Part shown: positions 10,116-21,005 of the stretch, in pieces | Position numbering within the stretch: the first letter of the stretch is position 1 | How the letters are laid out: each line of letters starts with the position of its first letter | Assembly: GCA_030765045.1 (NCBI GenBank) | Contig: CM060967.1 | Location: forward strand, 124,789,412 to 124,853,411 | DNA length: 64,000 nt | Reading direction: 5' to 3' | Source of the DNA: Tenodera sinensis | Taxonomy: Eukaryota; Arthropoda; Insecta; Mantodea; Mantidae | The notes under the pieces: model-generated | The model's input: only the letters and a program-made list of their open reading frames with translations | The model's database searches: none | What the model was told of the DNA's origin: nothing | Translations under genes and position numbers: made by a program

Positions 10116-10497
10116 GAGGGAGGCGGCGAGAGCAGAGCTAGAAACGAAGCCCAAGGGCGAATCAGCATTGTCATTCCAATCGCCTTTCACAGTCATCTAG
10201 ATTAGTCACACTAAATAACGAGGCCATCTGGATGACCAATCACAAAACAAGTAATATCATCAACTACCAAACATGTCACCATTCACTGGATCTAGGGGGC
10301 ACTCAAGGCTTACATCATATTTTTCGCGTGGTACTTCCGCAACTTACTCGCTGTTACTGCCACTGTCAGTACTGCAAAAGTGAGATATAGACTGCAGACT
10401 TCCGGTGGGAGTTTTTAGCGAGTAGTGCTGCACTGGTTCGAAACCACAAAAAAAGAAAAAGAAAGTAAAGAGAAGCGAGACAGTTTTTAGTTTAGGT

Positions 10498-10531
10498 GCG
10501 CGCGCGCGCGCGTGTGTGTGTATGTGTGTGA
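10498..10531. repeat. (CG)n(TG)n microsatellite
   Basis: CGCGCGCGCGCGCGTGTGTG followed by TGTGTGTG variants within the presumed LTR. Confidence 0.85.
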
Positions 10532-10787
10532 GTCAGCTGTGTGTGTGTTCGGTCGTCGTGAGAGAACCGGCCCGTTGTGAAGGACGATAGCGAAGCAATT
10601 AACGAGCGTTGAATGATTGTATCGTCATGGTCAGCTTTCGATACAGAGAAAATGAAGAAAGACAGAAAAATTGTGTTAAGAATATGAAAAGAAAACAGTT
10701 GTGAGTGTTAATATCACGAAGAACTGAAGAAGACTGTGTTAACGTCTGTAAAAGAGAACTGTAATTGTGCAAACGTTTCTGGAAGAG

Positions 10788-10793
10788 AATAAA
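10788..10793 (+). terminator. Polyadenylation signal of the LTR
   Basis: AATAAA near the end of the presumed LTR, in the position expected for the R region. Confidence 0.45.
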
Positions 10794-10836
10794 GTGACGG
10801 AAAAGTAACTAAATGGACTTTTGTCATTTTGTAACA

Positions 10837-11609
10837 CTATTACAATCTGATTTGATGGTGCGTGTAAAGTCATCTTTTTTGCAATTTATTTCTGTACATT
10901 GCACACGGTTTTTAACGTATATTGCTATGAATTTAAGCTTTGGTATTCACACACCAGCGCTATTTATAAAATAAACAGCTTATACACAAAATCTCAAATC
11001 ATTTCAAATGACAGGTTTTACAATGTAAAACACAGGTACTTTAACACAATGATCATCAATATGTTCTCTGACAGGGAAGGCAACTTTTTATGGTACCATG
11101 CACTCCGATGAAATTTAAAATATGGGCATATACATATTTTGATCCTCGTGAATGTCTCTGTATCTAGACATGCTGAACGTGCTAGTATTATTCAGTTAGT
11201 TGATCATTCTTGTTTAGAAGACGAGAGTAATGAATTCCCAAGAGATGCATGCAATGCAAATGAATAAGAATGTTACTAAAGTTCCATGAGTAAGAGATGC
11301 GTTGAATATTCTCAGAGAACTGCGTAGCTATTTTCCGCTCTCGTACACGTCTGTCATAATTATTTAGCCACGCTCTTAAGGCGTATTTCATGCTGAACGT
11401 TGCGAAATATAATTAATATGGTGAGAACAATGCGGAGGCGTACAGCTTAATAACATTGGCGAAAAGAGCTGTGGTTTTGCAGCTTCTATTAAACCAATAT
11501 GGAGCTGCTGGCATGAAACCACTGTTGATCAAATAAACATGTCTTGTCTTGCCGTTTTCTGTCTGAAATTATTGGAAATAACCCTTTAGACTGAAAATTC
11601 ATGAACACT
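10837..11609. other. No feature recognised
   Basis: AT-rich. No LTR-retrotransposon internal sequence follows the LTR. Confidence 0.55.
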
Positions 11610-11720
11610 AAAAAAAAAAAAAAAAAAAAAGACCCCTGAATCCTAATAAAGCATTTTTTAGAAAAAGGTACACGTGTGTGTGTGTTTTAGTGTGTGTATG
11701 TGTGTGTATGACTGGAGTAT
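11610..11720 (+). repeat. A-tract and short RepA fragment
   Basis: A run of 20 A is followed by GACCCCTGAATCCTAATAAA, GCATTTTTTAGAAAAAGGTA and a short GT stretch. This is the part of RepA just before and at its microsatellite position. The rest of the repeat is absent. Confidence 0.75.
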
Positions 11721-12307
11721 TTGTCCTTAAGAGAATCAGAAATCCATCATTTTTAAATAACTTTACAATGCATTTACACATCAGTTTATCACTATCCTGT
11801 TTATTAAGTGAAATTTAAATAATTGAAATTCAAGGTACATTGAGCCTGAATTTTCTAAAATTTTAAAGCTGCTTATTTCAAAATTGACACACTTAATGTG
11901 AGTAAATAAAATAACTGTGTAAAATTTCAAAGATCTAGCTCAAATAGTTTCACAGATAATACATTAAACATTTTTAATTAGCAAAAAATACGCATATTTT
12001 CCAAAACTGCCTTATGCTTCAAATTTGTCAGAAGAGGATGATAGTGTAATTTTCTGATAGCTTAATAAAGTGAACATTAATGTAGTTGACTAAAGTTTAT
12101 GTTATAGTTGTAGAGAAATAAGGTTTTATTTTATGAAGTGGGTGTTAAAATGTTCCTTGATTTTCAGTACAAGGTAATTTTTTGTAGCTAATGAATAAAA
12201 CAATACCTTGGCTGTAGTGTCTCCTATATTAAAGATGAAGATGTTGATAAGAGGCTATACAAATTTCAGTTTCTATGCGGGACAATTAAAATATGTTTTA
12301 AGGACGT
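11721..12307. other. No feature recognised
   Basis: AT-rich, without detectable repeats or coding similarity. Confidence 0.55.
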
Positions 12308-12630
12308 TAGTAAAGTTATGGCGGTCCCGGCGGGAGTGATAGTTGGACGCTCACAAAAGCTCAGTTTCAAAGAATGACGACGGCTGAGATGACATTTCTC
12401 AGATCTGTAGAAGGATACACTTTGAGGTATAGGAAACGAAATGAAGATGTAAGAAAAGAACTGGGAGTATTCAGTTTGTTAGACGAGGTTGAAAAATACA
12501 GAACAATTGGAGAGAGCATGTAGAGAGATTGGAGGATTCATTTACCTAAAGTGATTCTCAAGTACAAACGAAGAGGCAAACGGGATGTGGGACGGCTGAG
12601 AAAGAGATGGAGAGACCAAGTAGTGTGAAG
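12308..12630 (+). pseudogene. LINE ORF2 C-terminal tail, frameshifted
   Basis: Conceptual translation gives WTLTKAQFQRMTTAEMTFLR, SVEGYTLRYRKRNEDVRKEL and, after a frameshift near 12505, LEREHVERLEDSF. After a second shift it reads PKVILKYKRRGKRDVGRLRK and RWRDQV. This pattern (WTLT, AEM.FLR...GYT, EHV.R, GRR..GR..KRW.D) is the widely distributed tail of arthropod non-LTR retrotransposon ORF2 proteins, after the RT domain. The RT itself is absent. I do not assign a clade, though RTE-like elements often end this way. A RepA copy starts 60 bp downstream. Confidence 0.75.
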
Positions 12631-12690
12631 GCGGAACAAACCATAATGGTTTATACCTTGATGATGAATAAAACAAGCATAAAAAAAGAC

Positions 12691-13555
12691 AAAAAAATCT
12701 GATGTGTTGCACTCATATGACTTTCTCTACTCTTGTACTAACCATTCTTACAAACTCTTATTCCCATATCTTCTTCGTGTTACTTAAGATAAACATTTGT
12801 ACAACTAATCTTATTGCTTATTTCCTTGTAGGTGCAAGGGGAATGTTAGAATACAGTAGGCTATGTGCGATAGTAAAATCTTTTTGACCTTTGAGATTCT
12901 GTTGTCTTTGCACACTTAACATATAAAAAAAACGAACAACGATGATCCATTTCACGAAAGTTCTAAGTTTTCCGGAAAACTCACACACATAACAAGGAAT
13001 ATCTCCGAAATGGTTCACCCTACAAGAAAATTTATTCAGACATAAATTGTGTATTTTAGCAAGATCTACATTTTTTGTACAGTATGATTTGGTCTATCCC
13101 TAACGGTTTACAAGTTATGCAAAAGTCGTCCAGAGTAAATACGACTACAGGGGCTATAGCCAGAAAATTCAAGATATAAATTTCATTTGTCATAAGAATA
13201 TCTCAAATATATGACATTTTAATCAAAATCGTAAGAGCCATTTTCAAGAAAATCAAAACTTTCGAAAAATGTTCCATGTAAAGGGTACTTTAGGGTGGGG
13301 CTATTTTCTTCAAAATCTTCGAGTCGCATCCTTGAAAGACATTAAACTTAAATACCAACTTTGGTTTTTAACCGACTTTTTGTTTTTCAGTTATGCTGTC
13401 CACAGACTGACACACTGACACACACACGGACTTTTTTATAAAAATGCTTTTTTTGGATTTAGGGGGCCTCAAAAAATATATTTCTGGTGAAATCTGGACA
13501 TCGAATTTTTGGGTGGAATAAAATACTTCCCCTGCTTACCAGTAGAGAAAGTAAA
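12691..13555 (-). repeat. RepA, full length
   Basis: Left end AAATCTGATGTGTTGCACTC, right end CCAGTAGAGAAAGTAAAA. All blocks are present. The microsatellite position holds only CACACTGACACACACACGGA, so this is an unexpanded copy useful for the consensus. Confidence 0.9.
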
Positions 13556-14343
13556 AAGAAAGAACGAAACATCAAACGACCAGTGGGATTAAAAGGGATG
13601 ACAAAGAGATTAAACACGTTACTGGGCTATTAAAATAGTGGATATAGAAAAACATTTCACTAAAATGATTCACAGATGGTTTTAGAACGTTTATATGATA
13701 TAATTAAAAATCAAAAATGCCATTTTCAACTAAAGCTCAGTCCCAGTTCCCATAAAATAACAACAAATGAAAAAATTAAAAACACGCTAATTATGATATA
13801 ATAAATGTTAGAAAGTTTGTAGATACACAGCTAATCTTGACTTATACCTGTGTAATTGGAGGATATCATTCTCAGATTTGTACTTCATATTGCCTATAGA
13901 ATGTAAATGACGCATTTCCAGGTATACCTATGCCACTAAATCAAGGCGCTAGATATTCGGTTTGCTTTACGCTTCATGTGAGATTTTAATATAAGTTTTG
14001 GTTTGTAAACCGCGCTCAAACCTTCTACGTAGTATACTTACTTGACGTTACTAGGTGTGCAATATAATGGGTGGTGATACATCTGGATTCACTGGAATGT
14101 AAATTATTCCTTTCTGGACTTTAAAGAAATTTACCGAAATGAATACCGCCCCTGACATTAATCTTGGCAGAACAGCCACTACCCTTTCTCGTATATAACA
14201 GAGCCCCTGTCGAGATTTCGCTTGTTATAAGCTCCCACCTTTGTAAACAAATTACTTCCTCCGGAAAGAAAACTACGGCAGTCAACAACACTTAATGAAA
14301 CATTTGTCATATAAATTTGGGCGGAACGGAGAGTGACATTAGT
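13556..14343. other. No feature recognised
   Basis: AT-rich spacer between oppositely oriented RepA copies. Confidence 0.55.
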
Positions 14344-15157
14344 ATTTTTTCTACACCGTAGGGTAGAGAAGATATTGCATACACCAAAAAATTCGATACC
14401 CAGATTTCACCGGAAATACGAGACTTTCTTTAAAAAACAACATTCTAAGAAAAAGATCTGTCTGTGTCTGTGAACAACATAATTCAGAAACGAAAACTTA
14501 GTTAAATATTTGGTATTTTAGTTTAGCATGTTCCAAGGATAAGACAAAAAGATTTAAGAAAATCCCCCTACCACCCTTTACATGGAACATTTTTCGAAAA
14601 TTTTGACTTTATCATAAATGGTTCTAACAAATTTTATTAGCATGCAACATGTTTAAGATATTTTCACGAAAGATAAAATGTGTGTCTAGAATTTTCAGGG
14701 AATGTGCTCAGAAATTTTCCTCATCTATAATGATAAACCGTAAGAGATAGACAAAATCTTACACCACAAACATAAATCTCGCCAAAACACACAATTTATG
14801 TCAAATTGTTTCTCTGCAATGAACCATTTCGGAGTTTTCCTTATTATTTGTCCGGAGTTCCCAATACTTATACTTTTTTCAAATGAGAAGTTGTTATTCA
14901 TTTTTCATCTCTTTGAAAGTACGTTCTCTTTGCATCGCAAAGTCATCACACAGCGACCAATTCTTTAAGGATTTGAATATTACTTAAAGCCTACCGTATT
15001 TTCACATTCCCCTTACACGCACAAGAAAATTAGCAATAATTTCTGAAATGTTTATCTCAATTAATATGAAATGATATGAAAATAAGTGTTTATAAGAAAT
15101 TTTTACAAGAGTAGAAAACATCATGAAAATGAAAAACATCAGATTTTTTTTTCTTTA
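14344..15157 (+). repeat. RepA, end to end, old subfamily
   Basis: Runs from TTTTTCTACACCGTAGGGTA to AACATCAGATTTTTTTT, with central blocks ACCCTTTACATGGAACATTT, AAACCGTAAGAGATAGACAA and GAACCATTTCGGAG. It carries the CATCACACAGCGACCA variant. The microsatellite position is only CTGTCTGTGTCTGTG. Divergence is clearly higher than in the copies after 58 kb. Confidence 0.85.
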
Positions 15158-15413
15158 AGCTATAATATATGTATTGCAAGTAATTTTCTAGTTATCGTCT
15201 GTAACTTCTTAGTTATAAAATTTGCTAAGGTCTCGCCATAAATAGCATTAAAGGAAATTCCTCTGAATATTAAGTTGGTGAAGTGAACACTGATTTCTGG
15301 AGGAAATTACATTCTTGAAATGAAGAAAACTACCAATCTACCTTTTATTTTAATATTGCATTAAAATTTCAGAATTTGAAAGATCTTGCAGCCAAGGAAG
15401 ATAAATTTGGTTG

Positions 15414-15992
15414 TACAGGGTGTTTAAAAAGTGTCCGATATTGCACAGGAGTTGGGATTGGTCAAAACTATAATAAATGTTCCTCCTCGACCAAACCATC
15501 ATCCATTAAATGTTTGATTTAGGTATCAGTATCGCTTTAGTCCCAACATGTACATTTTACCGAACAGAGTAACAGATGCCGTGTATCATCGATTGCTGCG
15601 CGATGAGTTGCCCGTGCTATTGGAGGAGTTGTGCTTGTGGCAAGACGACGCATGTGGTTTATGCATGACGGGGCACCATCCCAATTTGTGTGCATCGTGC
15701 GACAATACATAAACCAAACATATAATGTAAGATGGATTGGTCGAGGAGGTGCAGTAGCATGGCCTCCCCGTATGCGGGACCTCAATCCAATAGGTTTCTG
15801 GCTATGGGGATGTTTAAAGACATTGATGTATGCCAAACCTATCGAAAATAAGCATACATTGCACATTGTTCTAAAATGGCTCATATTTCAACAAGTATTT
15901 GTTTCCGCACACATGTTTATAGGAACATATATTCTAGTTTTGACCAATGCCAAATTCTGTTGCAATATCGGCACTTTTTTAAACATTCTGTA
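15414..15992 (+). mobile_element. Tc1/mariner-type element, internally deleted, long TIRs
   Basis: The left end 15414..15484 starts TACAGGGTGTTTAAAAAGTG. The right end 15921..15992 reads, on the minus strand, TACAGAATGTTTAAAAAAGT. The arms align over about 71 bp, including TGGTCAAAACTA and ATGTTCCT in both. A TA dinucleotide at each edge fits TA target duplication. At 579 bp the element is far shorter than an autonomous copy and holds only the catalytic C-terminal region (15548..15905). Confidence 0.85.
15548..15905 (+). pseudogene. Tc1/mariner-superfamily transposase, C-terminal fragment
   Basis: Translation gives LPNRVTDAVYHRLLRDELPV LLEEL, then after a frameshift near 15631 RRRMWFMHDGAPSQF, RWIGRGGAVAWPPRMRDLNP and FWLWGCLKTLMYA. 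HDGAP and WPPR..DLNP..F.LWG are the DDE/D-region signatures of a widespread arthropod transposase family in the Tc1/mariner group. The N-terminal DNA-binding part and first catalytic Asp are deleted. The fragment at 22009..22666 belongs to the same family and covers the missing N-terminal part. Confidence 0.8.
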
Positions 15993-16271
15993 TAGAAGAA
16001 CAAAAACAAGTACTTCACTGTATCATTGCCGGTATAAAGAACACAAACTGAAATTCTGCAGTCCACTAAAGTGAAGTAACTAAAGTGGTTTGATATGTCT
16101 AAGAAAACATACCACATATAAATTGATTTATCATGAAAATAATGTTAACATGAAATATAATACCCATTGAGTATCATAGAATATCAGGTAGTTTTTAACT
16201 GATTGAGTAAAAAGCCTTAAAATACATTTTTGAAAACATATTTCTTGTTTGCATGTAACTCATATCATACA

Positions 16272-16440
16272 AATAACCTAAAGGGATCCGCATGTAGTAT
16301 TCGTGGTGGACGAAGCGGCGTCTGGGCGGGTTTTCTCCGGGTTCTCCGGTTTCCCCTGCCATCTCATTCCACCGGTGCTCCATCTTCATTCCATGAATCA
16401 TCAGTGTCACCGCCTGCGGTGCCGTAGCAGTAAAAGCGGG
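16272..16440 (+). mobile_element. SINE-2 central fragment
   Basis: CGCATGTAGTATTCGTGGTG, GGCGTCTGGGCGGGTTTTCT and CCGGGTTCTCCGGTTTCCCC match, on the opposite strand, the segment 17560..17640 of the SINE-2 copy. Head and tail are lost. Confidence 0.65.
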
Positions 16441-16496
16441 CGTTAAAAACTACACACACAAATAACCTAAAAATTAGTTCCCTTTATTTGTTGAAA

Positions 16497-16843
16497 GACC
16501 GCCTCCGTAGCGCAGTTGGTAGCGCGCTTGCCTCTGCCACGGAGGACCCGGGTTCGATCCCCGGTACCAGCATGGGGATTTTTCCCCTTCTGGGAGGTCT
16601 GGCTCGGGTGCACTCAGCCTCGTTAGGTCCCGGGGGGAACCATTGAGGAGCTACTTGATGGAGAAGTAGCGGCCCCAGGTCGAGCAGAACGCATAAGTGA
16701 TCGGGAGGGCTCGGGCCGCTGACCACGTCTCACTCTCCAGTACTGCACCCCCAATGACGTCCGTAGTGGGCAGAGTGGGGGATGCAGTGGCTGGGCGGTA
16801 GGCCTTGGCCCTTCTTGGGCTGTTGCGCCGGGGTTTAGTTTAG
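16497..16843 (+). mobile_element. SINE-1, complete tRNA-derived SINE with 13-bp TSD
   Basis: The head resembles a tRNA. TAGCGCAGTTGGTAGCGCG matches Pol III box A and GGGTTCGATCC box B. A non-tRNA body follows (GCACTCAGCCTCGTTAGGTC, GAGGAGCTACTTGAT), and the copy ends in TTTAGTTTAGT. The 13-bp sequence TTATTTGTTGAAA flanks it perfectly at 16484..16496 and 16844..16856, proving a retrotransposition event and setting the boundaries at 347 bp. Related copies lie at 766..905, 53388..53592 and 53938..54165. Confidence 0.93.
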
Positions 16844-16856
16844 TTATTTGTTGAAA

Positions 16857-17344
16857 TGTTTTGAATGCCTTATCTTTACATAATTCAGGGATCGCCGGCA
16901 ACTGAGCAGATATGTATAAGTAGAAACTTAATTCCAGTTGGGACAGCAATAATTTATCATAATTGCCCTAGTAGGTATAATATGCTCCTGTATCTACATC
17001 TATACCAAAATGCCTCATCTAAAAGTATGTTCGCGATAGGGTAAGTAGTGTAATTTTAATCATTGAAGTTGAGAATACAAACATTAAATAAAATTAACTT
17101 GATTAAGCGTTACATCTCCCACTATAGCCAACTCAACCAACCACAAGAGTCAATATGTATTTTATAATTATATTCTACAACCACTGCTCTTAGATGGTAC
17201 CGTACTGCAAGCTTACATTGTAGTTGCTTTGATTGGCATATTCCGTTCGACATAAGCGAAATTGGCAAATATTACGTCATAATATATTTATTGTAGACAT
17301 CAATATCGTAAATTTATAATTCTTAACGTCACTGGTTTTTTCCT
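16857..17344. other. No feature recognised
   Basis: AT-rich spacer between two SINEs. Confidence 0.55.
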
Positions 17345-17700
17345 TTACTTTATTACCCTCCCCTTAAGTAGCTTACGCCCTCTAGGACTTACAAGCCTGT
17401 GCCTAGAGTCAGACACCTGTCGGAGAGCAGAGCAACCTACGGACCGGACAGAGTGAAGACCTGGAAGCGGGTGGTCAGTCAAGCACCAGGTTTGATAGTG
17501 AGGAAGAGGATGATATGAAATGCAGGCGAAATCGATAACTGGAAAGGTAATAATAGAGCAATGGTGGCGGGGGAAACCGGAGAACCCGGAGAAAACCCAC
17601 ACAGACGCAGCTTCGTACACCATGAATACCACATGCGGGTCCCTGGGAGAGAACTCGGGCCACCTACGTGGTAATCGAACGCTAACGTCACTGTTACAAG
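17345..17700 (-). mobile_element. SINE-2, near-complete
   Basis: On the minus strand a degraded tRNA-like head (GGTGGCCCGAGTTCTCTCCC region) is followed by GCATGTGGTATTCATGGTGT, GGGTTTTCTCCGGGTTCTCC and GGTTTCCCCCGCC. A long tail with CCACCCGCTTCCAGGTCTTC ends in CTTAAGGGGAGGGTAA. The tail also occurs at 45785..45995, and the centre at 16272..16440. Box B is weak. Confidence 0.75.
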
Positions 17701-18014
17701 TAATACATTGTCTTTGTATTTCGCCTTTTAGGTTAAAAAAATAATATCTCGCTGAACAAAACCTTGCCTGTAGTTGATTTATTATAAACTCGTGTGAGTA
17801 ACACGTATTCCTGTACTACTGGAAACAAGTGAAATCGTTACCGTCCGCACCAAAATAAACTTGTAAATGTGAATCTGCCAAAGAGACTTTTTTACTGTAT
17901 AGGAGATTGAGCGAGTTGACTCCGAGTTTTTCCTGGTTTTCCTTAATCAGTAGACGAGTTCTGGCTCATCCCGTTTTATACAGTTTTGTTCTCATGTTTC
18001 TGGTATACTTTCAG

Positions 18015-18066
18015 GTTTCGCAGTGAAGACAAAGTAGGAGAGATGGCGCATATCCTTGCTCCAAAG
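18015..18066 (+). other. Candidate small exon with start codon (weak)
   Basis: GTATACTTTCAG precedes 18015 and AAAG/GTAAAG ends it. In between, GAGAGATGG offers a start with fair context at 18043, reading MAHILAPK to the donor in phase 0. The splice-like signals are good, but a 52-bp window is too short to exclude chance. No flanking coding was found. Confidence 0.2.
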
Positions 18067-18131
18067 GTAAAGTATTTCCTGAGGGCTAACAAGACTGTAT
18101 GGGTTATCCATTGTTCAATATAAGTGCCTTC

Positions 18132-18158
18132 GGGTGGGGGGGGGGGGGTGGGGGGGGG
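18132..18158. repeat. G-rich tract
   Basis: Two G runs, separated by T, of about 14 and 9 bases. Could fold as a quadruplex; no neighbouring gene gives it a role. Confidence 0.8.
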
Positions 18159-18170
18159 CTCGAGTTTTCG

Positions 18171-19268
18171 GGACAGTAAATGTCAGGGGCTCTTGAGCGT
18201 CTTTTTGGCCTGTCTGCCTGCGGCCTGTAGCCTACTGTAATTCCTTCACCTCATCCAATCCTCCTATAGGCGGTAGCCAGAGCAGAACTGTGCAGGTGCT
18301 AGCCAATTTCCCCTTCCGTCGTATATCCTGTGCAAAGGGGGAATTCTAACCTGTACTAAACTATAATCTTAAAAGTTAATGCAAAAGGAATTATTTGGCA
18401 TCTGAGCAGCAGATATGCTATTTTTTAAAATATTGGTTCAAATTTACTGGAGGGGACAGTGAGAACGAAGGTATAAGCAAAGATCTGAATATCAAATTAT
18501 TAAATAAAGTGAGAAAGGAAAGAAAATGGTCCACTTGTTTGAAAATTCAGAATAGATATATTAAAGTGAATGTCAGATTTTTGCAGCAAACATGAGGCTA
18601 CAATTCCAAGCAAAGAAAACAGACAGCATCTAAATTCCGAAGCAATATTGACGATGATGGTGATATATTCGTATGAAGTATTCTGCATCTTCTACTTGTT
18701 TTTCATGCCCTCTAGTGTAGATATTATTCCATTGAACTACATACTTCACTTTTAATTAAACAATAAGAACCTTTATAGTTATTATAATGCAAAGTATAAC
18801 TATTTACAGCTGGGTTCATCAAAGAGCATTCTTGCGAAGAAGGCTTTGACTTTTGGTTAAGAATGTCATGGAATACAAACAACTTGGTGTTACCCCAGGG
18901 AAAATGTAGGATGTAAAACAAGGCAAAAATCATGGATATTTCATTCCAAGATAGTCACGATTACATAGATAGTCACGATATCATCATGATTTAGCAGCTG
19001 AGAAAACAAAACACACTAAAAAGACAATCGGGTCTCCTTACGACGGTATAATATGCCGAAATATGCTAATAAACCTTACGTAAGAACATTTTCCTGTATT
19101 CTCTCTGGATGTTGTAATCGAGTTCATTACCACTGCTTCTTAAATAATTACATAAGGAGAAAATACTCTTGTAATGCCTAACGTCAGGCCTAAGAAACAC
19201 CACAAGTGATAAAGGCTGACTGAAGTCAGCAACAATATTTATTTATTTCGCAAGTTTATGAAAGCAAA
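18171..19268. other. No feature recognised
   Basis: AT-rich; no conserved coding or repeat family seen. Confidence 0.5.
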
Positions 19269-19975
19269 TAAAAAAAATCTAATATGTTGCACACACACAA
19301 CCTTCTCTACTCTTGTACTAACCATTCTTACAAACTCTTATTCCTCCATGTTCTTCGTGTTAATTGGAATAAACAAAATAAAATTATGTTATCACTGATT
19401 TTCTTGTAGGTGCAAGAGGAATTTGCGAATACAGTAGACTTTGAACTATAATCAGATCTTTTAAAGTTTGAAATTCCGTTCTCCTTACACGGTTAACATA
19501 TACAAAAAAATGAATAACAATATTCCATTTGACGAAAGTTTTTTTTCCAAAACTCACCCAATTAGCAAGGAATATCTCCGAAACGGTTCAGTGTTCAAAA
19601 AAGTGTATTCGGACATAACTTGTGTGTTTTAGCAATATCTATATTTCTGTATAGAAAGATCTGGTCTATCTCTTATGGTTTACCAGTTATGCAAAAGTCA
19701 TCCAGAGCAAACAGCACTACAGGGGCTATAGCCAGAAAATTCAAGATATACATTTCGTTTGCCATAATAATATCTCATACATATGGCATTTTAATCAAAA
19801 TCGTTAGAGCTATTTTGAGAAAATCAAAATTTTCCATGTAAAGGGTAGTTTAGGGTGGAGTAATTTTCTTCAAAATCTTTTGAGTCGCACCCCTGAAAGA
19901 TATTAAATTTAAATATCAACTTTGGTTTTCAATCTAACCTGAGTTATGCTGTTCATAGGCGCGCGCGCATGCACA

Positions 19976-20046
<71 letters not shown>

Positions 20047-20178
20047 CTTTTTATAAAAAATCCACTTTTATATTCAGGGGTCTCAAAACATACCTATTTC
20101 TGGTGAAATCTCGATATTGAATTTTTGGGTGAAATACAGTACTTCTTCTACTTACTATAGCAGTAGAGAAAGTAAAAA
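19269..20178 (-). repeat. RepA, full length
   Basis: Left end AAAAAATCTAATATGTTGCA, right end AGCAGTAGAGAAAGTAAAAA. The CA tract occupies 19968..20042, seeded by CGCGCGCGCATGCACACAAA. All central blocks are in order. Confidence 0.9.
19968..20042. repeat. (CA)n microsatellite inside RepA
   Basis: CA run of about 65 bp after a short CG/CA lead, at the fixed RepA position. Confidence 0.93.
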
Positions 20179-20932
20179 GAATCGAAGATAATAATTGTAA
20201 TATTGTTCATCACATTATTCTGAGTTACGAATACAAATATCTGCATTTATATTCCTAACAGTAAAAATATTGGGTGTTTGAATATTTGATTACACTGACA
20301 CGACAGTTCAGTTCTGGCCATGACAATGACTTGATCCAGCCTGGTTTAACATTCCAACATTAAAACCTAAGTGTTTGCTGTGTAACCGATATAATGGTCC
20401 AAAAAACGGAAGTAAACAACACTCTGGCCTTCGGTTCCATAACCAGGAGAAACCAAAAGGTGAAGAGGTTAGGAACTGAATTACAGAAGAGCGTTACAAA
20501 TTGGTGCGTGTTGTTGTTGAAAGAGAATGATTTGTTAATACTTGCTCAGAGGCAACACCGATAATAGCATTATATTTTTTCGGTCCAGATCTCGTTGGGG
20601 TGACCTTGGTAATGTTGAGAACTCCCACATTGGTGGCCTACATCCGTCAGTCGTGACCGCGTCGCCCCACCTACACAGGTTGCAACACTTGCAAAGGGCC
20701 CCGCTGATTAGGGCGAGGATAATGAAGCACTGTTACATATGAAATAATAAATAATAACTCTCCACTAACCTCTTGCAGTAGAGAGCGTGTCAAGATGTCG
20801 CCACCTTTTCTGCTTTCTCTCCGCTCCGCTCTATGTTGATGTTTGGGATTATTGTTATAACTTCTGGTAAATGTCAGCTGACACACAGCAAACAATTTTT
20901 ACCTTTTCTATTACGTATATTGTTGATAGACA
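20179..20932. other. Unassigned
   Basis: The 20580..20720 part is GC-richer and may be a degraded SINE, but no box A/B pair could be shown. Confidence 0.4.
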
Positions 20933-21005
20933 GGCTATTGCATTCCACCAAAAGTTCGATTCAGGATTTAACCGGAAGTACACGTTTTGAGGCTCCCTGA
21001 ATAAA
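20933..21005 (+). repeat. RepA 5' fragment
   Basis: TATTGCATTCCACCAAAAGT, TTAACCGGAAGTACACGTTT and GAGGCTCCCTGAATAAAAA. It ends exactly where an opposite-strand RepA copy begins, so it is probably the older copy broken by that insertion. Confidence 0.8.

Larger units (their letters stand above)
9883..10836 (+). mobile_element. Probable solo LTR of an LTR retrotransposon
   Basis: The segment begins TGTGACGCCGGCC and ends TTTTGTAACA, giving the inverted TGTGAC/GTAACA termini of LTRs. It contains a TATATAAG box at 10108..10115, downstream GC-richer sequence, and an AATAAA signal at 10788..10793 about 45 bp before the end. That is the U3-R-U5 order of a plus-strand LTR. No primer-binding site, gag or pol follows, and I could not find a convincing 4-6-bp target duplication. 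The gypsy-like TGTGACGC start is suggestive only. Confidence 0.5.

Noticed and set aside
20580..20740. GC-richer patch as a SINE
   Set aside because: No recognisable box A/B and no second copy in the window.
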